Both the position numbers and the translations under genes were made by a program. A DNA stretch of 64,000 nt from Bacteroides cellulosilyticus (GTDB lineage Bacteria; Bacteroidota; Bacteroidia; Bacteroidales; Bacteroidaceae), in contig NZ_CP081903.1 of NCBI RefSeq assembly GCF_020091405.1, positions 2,914,501-2,978,500 on the forward strand. Reading direction: 5' to 3'. Positions 57,769-64,000 of the stretch are shown here, in pieces (the stretch's first letter is position 1; each line of letters begins with the position of its first letter). Below the pieces are notes generated by a model. It was not told the origin of the DNA. It worked only from the letters and a program-made list of their open reading frames with translations, and did no database searches.

Positions 57769-59505
57769 TCAATGTTGTACTTCTATTAGTTTAAAATCAG
57801 CTTTATACTCTTCCATTAAAAGGTTGCACCATCCGGTGATGCAAGCTTTTAAATTACTTTTCTTCATTACAATTCGTGCATATTCTTCCAATTTGTCTGC
57901 ATCGAATTCTTTTTCTATGAAGAAAGTATTTTCTCCTTGTATTTTATGACGGATACATATCTCACCTGCTACAACGTTAGGCAGAGTGTATACAAATACC
58001 GTCGGACTGGCTGCATGGTCACCTTCCTGATTGATAATCATCTGATGACGAATATCCGTATTCAGTGAGGCGGCAGCATTAACCAGCAATATACCTATTT
58101 CTTCCGGTTGAAAGTTTTTCTCCTTTAACAGATATTCAACAGCAGTATATCCCAGTTTGCAAAGGTCGTCCATTTTGTAGAATTTCATGTTACTTCCGCC
58201 TGTATTTTTATATGCTTCGCGGACAAACTGCGCAAAGTTTGGGGCAGATGATGAAAAAACGGTCTCTCCATTCATACTTAAACAGCTATTCTCAATGGAA
58301 ACAGTTGCGGTTGTATGAACTGTCACCGGTGATTGTACTCTTGAGGACTGTTTTTGATATGCGGGAAGTGTCAATACGATAGCAGCATTACAACCTCCGA
58401 AACCGGATGCTGTTTTGATACAATGCTTCATGGGTATTTCCTGATGGTCAGCTTGCACCAGAATAGGCATGCTGACACCGGGCTTTTCATAGCCTAATGT
58501 GCCGAATAGTACGTTTTCCTTTAGTTCGTGAATACAGATAATAGATTCAATCACTCCCGATGCCCCTAAAGTATGACCGAAATAAGATTTCAAACTATGA
58601 ACCGGAACGGTTTCCAATCCGGCTAAATGAATAGCTTTCGATTCCATTTCATCGTTATAGACAGTAGCCGTTCCATGTGTATTCATGAAACTAACGTCTT
58701 CGGCAAGGACTGCGGCTTCTTCCATGGCCTGCCGTATGGCGAAGTAAAGTCCGTCTCCTGTACGTGACGGGCCTGAAATATGATTGGCATCGTTACTAAT
58801 GGCTCCTCCGGACAGGATGATATCCGTATCGTTTCCTTCCGAACTCAGCAGGATAGCACCACAGGCCTCTCCTAAATTGAGTCCGTCTCTCCGGGCATCA
58901 TAAGGGCGGCATCTTTCGGAACTGATGGATCTGAAAGATAGAAATCCGCTGGTAATGAAGTGGGAGAGGATATCACCTCCCGCTACTATGACTTTCTTGT
59001 ATTTGCCGGATTCGATCCACCGCTTTGCTACAATCAAAGCGGATACTCCTGATATGCAGGCATTAGAAATAACTTCTACCCGGTTGCCGGCCTGAAAATA
59101 TTCGCTTATTCTTCTTCCCATTTCCCATAGATGAACTCTGATATCAAGGTCGTCGGGATGATTGGCCAACAGGTCGATATTACCTTTAGTAGTGGATAGG
59201 ATGAGGCCGCAGTCTTTATCCGCCAGATTCATTTCGGAATGGGACAGAATATCCTGAATGGCAAGTATGAATAATTGTTCCAAGCGTGTGTACGTACCCA
59301 ATTTCTTTGCTCTTTCCCATTGTTCCGGTTGAATCGTGGCAGCTAATATAGAAGTATCAGATATGATTCCTGCTTCATGCCTGGTGATTCCGCTCCGATA
59401 TTCCCGGATTGCTTTTATATTCTCCCGGGTATTTGCTCCTAAAGAACTGATCAGAGTATCAGCTGTGATATATACAGTTATAGGATGTTCCATTTCCTTT
59501 TCCAC
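57769..59505 (-). CDS. Ketosynthase with extra KS-like C-terminal domain
   Basis: 578 residues. The N-terminal 380 form a KS with SNACISGVSALIVAK (cysteine about 152), NTHGTATVYNDEMES (His about 277) and KSYFGHTLGASGVIE (His about 313). A further 190 residues follow (MKFYKMDDLCKLGYTAVEYLL, LVNAAASLNTDIRHQM, SPTVFVYTLPNVVAGE). These read like the N-terminal half of a ketosynthase without a catalytic cysteine. A later start at residue 5 is possible. It may act in initiation or be a KS with a built-in partner domain (inference). Confidence 0.85.
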   Translation of the reverse strand: MEKEMEHPITVYITADTLISSLGANTRENIKAIREYRSGITRHEAGIISDTSILAATIQPEQWERAKKLGTYTRLEQLFILAIQDILSHSEMNLADKDCGLILSTTKGNIDLLANHPDDLDIRVHLWEMGRRISEYFQAGNRVEVISNACISGVSALIVAKRWIESGKYKKVIVAGGDILSHFITSGFLSFRSISSERCRPYDARRDGLNLGEACGAILLSSEGNDTDIILSGGAISNDANHISGPSRTGDGLYFAIRQAMEEAAVLAEDVSFMNTHGTATVYNDEMESKAIHLAGLETVPVHSLKSYFGHTLGASGVIESIICIHELKENVLFGTLGYEKPGVSMPILVQADHQEIPMKHCIKTASGFGGCNAAIVLTLPAYQKQSSRVQSPVTVHTTATVSIENSCLSMNGETVFSSSAPNFAQFVREAYKNTGGSNMKFYKMDDLCKLGYTAVEYLLKEKNFQPEEIGILLVNAAASLNTDIRHQMIINQEGDHAASPTVFVYTLPNVVAGEICIRHKIQGENTFFIEKEFDADKLEEYARIVMKKSNLKACITGWCNLLMEEYKADFKLIEVQH

Positions 59506-59921
59506 TCCTGATAAAAGGCCGGAGTTGCTAACTCCAGCTCCCTGTTAGTATTTAGAAAAACCTGAGTTGTACTTCCGGTAGCAACGATATTGTTGTCTGT
59601 GGCCCGGTATAGTACATATTCGAATTTAATCTTGGCAGCTTCACAAGAAATGTATCGGGTTTCAATGATAACTTCTTCACCGAAGGATAAGGATTGCTTA
59701 AATTGGCAATTTAATTCAACGATGGGTACCATATATCCTTCACTGTAGATATCCATATATCCTAAACTATAATGCTTTCCGAAAGACTCTCTTCCATCCT
59801 CAAAATAGCATACATATTCACCATGCCATACGATTTGCATGGAGTCTATTTCACTGAAACGTACCTTTATTGTGGTGCGGTCAATGAGTGCAGGTGTATG
59901 CAGATTCGTTTTTTGCCTCAT
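59478..59921 (-). CDS. Hotdog thioesterase (4HBT family)
   Basis: 147 residues. The motif EIDSMQIVWHGEYVCYFEDGRESF (Asp near 26, the 4HBT signature DxxxxxWHGxY) identifies an acyl-CoA/ACP thioesterase of the YbgC/ApeK kind. It would free or edit acyl chains. Its end overlaps the next gene by 28 bases, and its start overlaps the preceding stop by 4. Confidence 0.9.
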   Translation of the reverse strand: MRQKTNLHTPALIDRTTIKVRFSEIDSMQIVWHGEYVCYFEDGRESFGKHYSLGYMDIYSEGYMVPIVELNCQFKQSLSFGEEVIIETRYISCEAAKIKFEYVLYRATDNNIVATGSTTQVFLNTNRELELATPAFYQEWKRKWNIL

Positions 59922-60352
59922 TTCTTATCTAAAAATATTTTCATCCTACATTCTGCAATCACTCCTTCCGTAGTACTTACACAAGCAGATACCAAAGTAA
60001 TGTCGAATACCTCCTGAATAACCGTAATTTCAGTGGATAATTCCTGTCCTGTCTCCGGTAAACGATGAAGGGTTAATTTATCTACCGAACCGATAAAGCC
60101 TAAGGGTACCGGTTCATTTTTCTGTAAATAGATATATCCGATCCGTGCCGCTGCCGATTGGGCTATGTGTTCAATAATACCTGCTTCCTGCAATTTGCCT
60201 TCCTGGCAGAAGATATTATCGTCAGTGACTGTGAGACCTGAATAGGAACAATTATCTTCAATGCCACAGAATGAATCTACCATAACGATTGGCGGTCGTT
60301 GTGGTATCAGGTTCAGGATTCCTTCACCGGATATGATAGGAGTTCTTTTCAT
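59918..60352 (-). CDS. Hotdog 3-hydroxyacyl-ACP dehydratase (ApeP type)
   Basis: 144 residues. LIPQRPPIVMVDSFCGI at the start and AGIIEHIAQSAAARIGY in the centre match the ApeP-type dehydratase, where the glutamate and histidine of IEHIAQS are the likely active-site residues. It would dehydrate the growing polyene chain. It overlaps neighbours by 4 bases on both sides. Confidence 0.85.
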   Translation of the reverse strand: MKRTPIISGEGILNLIPQRPPIVMVDSFCGIEDNCSYSGLTVTDDNIFCQEGKLQEAGIIEHIAQSAAARIGYIYLQKNEPVPLGFIGSVDKLTLHRLPETGQELSTEITVIQEVFDITLVSACVSTTEGVIAECRMKIFLDKK

Positions 60353-61434
60353 TTCAGCTTACATTTTACAATACTGTGTCCCAATCCCAGGTTATCATAT
60401 ATTTCCTCTATTTCCAGCCCTGATTCTTGAATGCACCGTGCCATATCGTCGGAGTGATACATTTTGCTGTTACCATTTGCCATAGCAGTAAAGTATATAC
60501 TGATCTGTGTCAGGCAGTAGGCAGCAGTTTCGAACTTCTGTCGGTCCCAGAATGTTTCCATGATGTAGAGTCGCCCTTCTGTAGACATGGACTGAGCAGC
60601 CCGTGAGAGTATACTGATAACTTCTTTCTCGGAAAAACAATCCAGAAACTGACTCATCCAGATCGCATCAAAACCTTTCGGGAAAGGTACATTTTCATCG
60701 AGAAGATTTACACCATGTCCATGAATACGCTCGTGGCCGGAAATTTTTTCCGTCTTTTGCTTCATCATTTCCAGTTGTTGGGGTAAATCCATAATGGTAA
60801 CTTCTACTTTCTTGTTGTATTGCACACATTTGGTAGCCCATCTACCTGTATTGCCTCCTACATCAAGCAGAGTTCGGGGAGAGTGGCTGAATACGATTTC
60901 GAGTGCCTGATCGAAAGAATTGTCCGAATAAAAATGGTCGAAGCCGAACCAGCTTTTCTGTGCCTGCCCGGGTAAGTCGGATAATCCCTCGTAAATAGTA
61001 GGCCAGTCTCCCAGTTCTTTCAAACCTTCGGGGCGGCCATTTACCAACGCTTCTTCCAGGTGGAACAGACCTTTGTAATTGACGTCCTGATTAAAATTCA
61101 TGTTCACTTGTGCCATCTCATCGTTCAACAGGAACCATCCGGCCTTTGCCAGTATATATTGATCGTCTTTTACCAATACAGTACCTATGGTGAGGGAGGC
61201 TTCCAGTAGAACTTGTGCTGCATATCTGGATAATTCGGTTTTCTGGCTGATCTGTTCCAGTGACAGACCTTCCCGATTATCGGATAGCAGGCGGAAAATA
61301 CCGAATTTCAGCATCAGGCGTGAGACCTGAAATACGACGGGGCCAAAAGCGATTTCCTGAGCCAATCGCTGTGCTTGCACAGCGGTGAATCGCTCTTTGG
61401 CATATTTCTTTTGTAATGAAGGGAATAGTTTCAT
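60349..61434 (-). CDS. O-methyltransferase-like SAM enzyme
   Basis: 361 residues. The N-terminal winged-helix dimerisation domain (LEQISQKTELSRYAAQVLLEA, about 55-75) is followed by a class I methyltransferase with LLDVGGNTGRWA (about 193-204) and FDAIWMSQFLDCF. This is the acetylserotonin/plant-type O-methyltransferase layout. It could methylate the aromatic head hydroxyl of the product, as in flexirubin-type pigments (inference). A second methyltransferase is fused to the exporter. Confidence 0.85.
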   Translation of the reverse strand: MKLFPSLQKKYAKERFTAVQAQRLAQEIAFGPVVFQVSRLMLKFGIFRLLSDNREGLSLEQISQKTELSRYAAQVLLEASLTIGTVLVKDDQYILAKAGWFLLNDEMAQVNMNFNQDVNYKGLFHLEEALVNGRPEGLKELGDWPTIYEGLSDLPGQAQKSWFGFDHFYSDNSFDQALEIVFSHSPRTLLDVGGNTGRWATKCVQYNKKVEVTIMDLPQQLEMMKQKTEKISGHERIHGHGVNLLDENVPFPKGFDAIWMSQFLDCFSEKEVISILSRAAQSMSTEGRLYIMETFWDRQKFETAAYCLTQISIYFTAMANGNSKMYHSDDMARCIQESGLEIEEIYDNLGLGHSIVKCKLK

Positions 61435-61449
61435 TCTGTTGATTTTTGT

Positions 61450-62334
61450 TTATTCAGATGGCTTCCAGAAAGAATAATAGTTAAACCATTGTTCGGGATA
61501 TTGGCCGATTATTTTTTCCAGAGCATTCACATATTGTTCCAATAATAATTGTTCTGCTCTTTTCTCTTTCGAACCGGACACTTGCTCCGCAAGTATAAAA
61601 TGGAAATGATAGGTTTGTTTAGCCTCCCGCATGGCAAAATAGAAGACTACCGGAACTTTCATCCGCGATGCCAACAGGAAAGGACCGATTGGAAAACGTG
61701 CTTCGTGTCCCATGAACTTGCAAGTCAGTAGTTTATCTGCATTCAGATAGCGGTCTCCTTGAAAACAGACATATTCTTTATGATCCAGTGCCTCTGTAAT
61801 TTTAAATATATGTGCCAGATTATCTTCGTTGACCGGTATAATCTTGTAAGGTTGCTGCTGCCCGTTCTTTTTCAGTATTTCTTTAATCTTTTGATGTTCG
61901 GCATCGTACATCACCACATTCATTTTCTTGCTGTAGTCATTGAAAAAAGGAGTTCCGATTTCCCAATTGCCAACATGTGCACCGATCATGATTACTCCCT
62001 GATCTCCATCCAATACATTTAGAAACTCCTGATAGTGGTTGAACTTGAAATGATACTTGTCGATCATTCCATTTCCAATGGCTACCTTGTCTATAAGTAT
62101 CTGTCCCAAACGATAATAGTTGTTCAGCAATAGTCCCACCGACTGTATGCGGTTTCGTTTTAAAATACGACGGGCATATTGCCAGATACTCTTTGTTGCT
62201 TTCGGAGCGAACGGAATAAAATAAAGAACAATCAGAGACAGAAAACCATAAGCGGCTTTTACACCACAATACCTGATCAGGTAAATGAAAAACAGGTATC
62301 CGGATACACCGCCACGGGTTTTACCTTTCCACAT
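61450..62334 (-). CDS. LpxL/HtrB-type lipid acyltransferase
   Basis: 294 residues. One N-terminal membrane segment (about 25-45) is followed by the acyltransferase core with GAHVGNWEIG (H-x4-E type, about 118-127), FQGDRYLN and FPIGPFLLASRMKVPVVFYF. It transfers acyl chains from a carrier protein to a lipid or sugar acceptor, like ApeD. It is 15 bases upstream of the methyltransferase gene. Confidence 0.9.
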   Translation of the reverse strand: MWKGKTRGGVSGYLFFIYLIRYCGVKAAYGFLSLIVLYFIPFAPKATKSIWQYARRILKRNRIQSVGLLLNNYYRLGQILIDKVAIGNGMIDKYHFKFNHYQEFLNVLDGDQGVIMIGAHVGNWEIGTPFFNDYSKKMNVVMYDAEHQKIKEILKKNGQQQPYKIIPVNEDNLAHIFKITEALDHKEYVCFQGDRYLNADKLLTCKFMGHEARFPIGPFLLASRMKVPVVFYFAMREAKQTYHFHFILAEQVSGSKEKRAEQLLLEQYVNALEKIIGQYPEQWFNYYSFWKPSE

Positions 62335-62339
62335 CTTGT

Positions 62340-62597
62340 TTATTCGTTTTTGTTTTCGGCCATACGTGTGATGACGAGATTATAGAAGTCCTGGAACGTT
62401 TTGATTCCGACAAAATCTTGCCCGGTTACATTAAAACCGAAGTTCTTTTCAATCAACACTACCATATCTACCAAGTCCAGACTGTCTAACTCAAGGGTTT
62501 GCATGAGCGGAGCATCAGGCTGGATAAGATCGATATCTACTTCAAATTCCTCGGATAAGGTTTCTCTTATCTTTTCAATGATTTCTTCGTGGGTCAT
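62340..62597 (-). CDS. Acyl carrier protein
   Basis: 85 residues with the phosphopantetheine serine in TLELDSLDLVDMVVLIE (Ser about 40). Second carrier protein of the operon, 7 bases after the KS II gene and 5 before LpxL. Confidence 0.93.
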   Translation of the reverse strand: MTHEEIIEKIRETLSEEFEVDIDLIQPDAPLMQTLELDSLDLVDMVVLIEKNFGFNVTGQDFVGIKTFQDFYNLVITRMAENKNE

Positions 62598-62604
62598 ACT
62601 TATA

Positions 62605-63825
62605 TTACTTTACTTTTTTAATAATTAATGTAGAATTGGTTCCTCCGAATCCGAATGAGTTTGAGAGGAATGTATCAAATTCCATATTTACTCGTTGGGC
62701 GGGGATATTAAGTTGGGCAGATGCTTCATCCGGCTCTTCGAAATTCAGATTGGGAGCAATGAAGTTATTTTGCATCATTAAAGTAGAATAGATTACTTCA
62801 CTGGCACCTGCCATCCACATTTCGTGACCGGTCATAGACTTGGTGGACGTCACGTATGGGCGATGTCCTTCAAATACCTCTGCTATGGCTTTTGCTTCAT
62901 TCAAGTCACCTATTGGTGTAGAAGTGGCGTGCGCATTGATGTATTTAATTTCATCCAATGCGATTCCGGCATTCCGGATGGCCATTTCCAATGAACGCTT
63001 TGGCCCGTCTATATTAGGAACAGATATGTGATCTCCGTTGGATGAAAAACCGTAGCCGATAATTTCTGCCAGTATGGGGGCTCCTCGCCTGACAGCTGAT
63101 TCATAACTTTCCAGTACCAGGCTGGCGCCACCTCCGCTGGGTACAAGCCCGTCCCTGTTTTTATCAAAAGGTCTGGATGCTTTCTGGGGTTCAGCTTCAC
63201 GGTTGGAAAATGCACTTAACCCGTCGAAGCTACCCACAGAGAATGGATTAACTTCCTGTGCGCCACCACAAAGAATGCAGTCCTGCAATCCCGATTTGAT
63301 AAGCAGATATCCCATGCCAATGGCGTGGGAACCGCTTGCACAAGCACCGGAGATTGTGAAGTTTACTCCTCTGAGTTTAAAGATGACTGACAGGTTCATC
63401 GACACAGTTGAATTCATCGACTGGAAGATAGAACCGGAACCTACCAGGACGGTATTCTTCTTTTCCCGGATAATATCCACAGCATTAATAATCGGTGCAG
63501 TGCTACTATCATTTCCATAGAGTACTCCTACTTCGTTCGCTTCCAGGAATGCTTCATCGATACCTGCATTTTTGAAGGCTTCCACACTTGCCAGATAGGC
63601 ATATTCTCCTTGTTCAGGCAGGCAGAGACGTTTTCGTCTGTCCAGCATCTTTTTGAGATCAGGGCGCTCCAATAAGCCGGTCAGTGCAGACAGATATCCC
63701 ATCTCTTTCCGTTGAGGATCAATGCCGATGCCCGATTTACCGTTATATAATGAGTCTGTTACTTCGCTCAGGTTTTTGCCGATGCATGAGTAAATCCCCA
63801 TTCCTGTAATGACAACTCTTCTCAT
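62605..63825 (-). CDS. Beta-ketoacyl-ACP synthase II (FabF type)
   Basis: 406 residues with FTISGACASGSHAIG (cysteine about 161), INAHATSTPIGDLNEAKAI (His about 299) and STKSMTGHEMWMAGASE (His about 334). The GHEMWMAG variant replaces the usual GHTLGAAG. The C-terminus is LSNSFGFGGTNSTLII. It overlaps the FabG gene by 4 bases (ATGA). Confidence 0.92.
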   Translation of the reverse strand: MRRVVITGMGIYSCIGKNLSEVTDSLYNGKSGIGIDPQRKEMGYLSALTGLLERPDLKKMLDRRKRLCLPEQGEYAYLASVEAFKNAGIDEAFLEANEVGVLYGNDSSTAPIINAVDIIREKKNTVLVGSGSIFQSMNSTVSMNLSVIFKLRGVNFTISGACASGSHAIGMGYLLIKSGLQDCILCGGAQEVNPFSVGSFDGLSAFSNREAEPQKASRPFDKNRDGLVPSGGGASLVLESYESAVRRGAPILAEIIGYGFSSNGDHISVPNIDGPKRSLEMAIRNAGIALDEIKYINAHATSTPIGDLNEAKAIAEVFEGHRPYVTSTKSMTGHEMWMAGASEVIYSTLMMQNNFIAPNLNFEEPDEASAQLNIPAQRVNMEFDTFLSNSFGFGGTNSTLIIKKVK

Positions 63826-64000
63826 GTATGCAGTCCTCCATTGATTGAAATAACCTCACCTGTAATGTAAGAGGCATTGGGAGATACTATGAAACTTACG
63901 AGATCAGCTACTTCTTCCGGTTCGCCGAAGCGTCCGGCAGGGATATGTTTTTTCCATTCGTTCTCGTTGATATCTTCGGTCATTTCCGTGCGGATGAATC
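63822..64000 (-). CDS. fabG-like: 3-oxoacyl-ACP reductase (FabG type), N-terminus beyond the window
   Basis: Only the last 59 codons are visible, ending GEVISINGGLHT before a TGA at 63824. The phrases IRTEMTEDI, IPAGRFGEPEEVADLVSF and ASYITGEVISINGG are typical of the SDR C-terminus. It is the ketoreductase of the cluster (ApeQ-like). Confidence 0.9.
   Translation of the reverse strand, partial: FIRTEMTEDINENEWKKHIPAGRFGEPEEVADLVSFIVSPNASYITGEVISINGGLHT

Overview
The window looks like the chromosome of a gut-type Bacteroides species. The gene families are typical of that genus: a tricorn-like S41 protease, an M16 protease, a DUF3871 protein, DUF3822 next to rsmD, and an HU-like protein. Many upstream regions carry the Bacteroidetes -7 box TAnnTTTG, and clear Shine-Dalgarno sequences are absent. 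The exact species cannot be set from this sequence.

Layout. 1-2975 is a tricorn-like protease cut by the window edge, followed by a broken small gene. 3460-14488 is a 10.8 kb integrated element between perfect 126 bp direct repeats. It sits in the 3' half of a tRNA-Pro(GGG) gene and carries a tyrosine integrase, a serine recombinase, a probable replication initiator, an SF2 helicase-like protein, DUF3871 and several unknown genes, but no relaxase that I recognise. 14942-18664 holds an M16 protease, a HigA remnant and a hypothetical gene. 18720-18901 is a candidate structured RNA.

19105-20430 is an intact IS110-family insertion sequence. Its 5' non-coding end folds into two loops whose four short guide-like segments match both ends of the element and both flanks of its insertion site, as expected for a bridge RNA. 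It splits a host palindrome. 20531-43604 is mostly housekeeping: an Rpn-type nuclease, a GMP synthase with a degenerate glutaminase domain, an HU-like protein, aroB, an outer-membrane barrel protein, cardiolipin synthase, rsmD, a RecD-like helicase, alaS, an M23 peptidase and a MerR regulator. Several unusual palindromic and phased repeats lie between these genes.

43663 to the right edge (and beyond) is one long minus-strand operon of 20 tightly packed genes resembling aryl-polyene/flexirubin-type pathways. It holds ketosynthases, a ketosynthase-like chain-length-factor candidate, two carrier proteins, two hotdog dehydratases, a thioesterase, a ketoreductase, an LpxL-type acyltransferase and an O-methyltransferase-like protein. 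It also has LolA-like and lipoprotein components, a glycosyltransferase, a deacetylase, an MMPL exporter fused to an acyltransferase and a methyltransferase, a CrtI-like oxidoreductase, a C45-type acyltransferase and a PaaK-type ligase. The inferred job is to build a polyene acyl chain on carrier proteins, modify it, and attach and move it to the outer membrane. The product cannot be read from sequence. No aromatic-starter ammonia lyase is in view.
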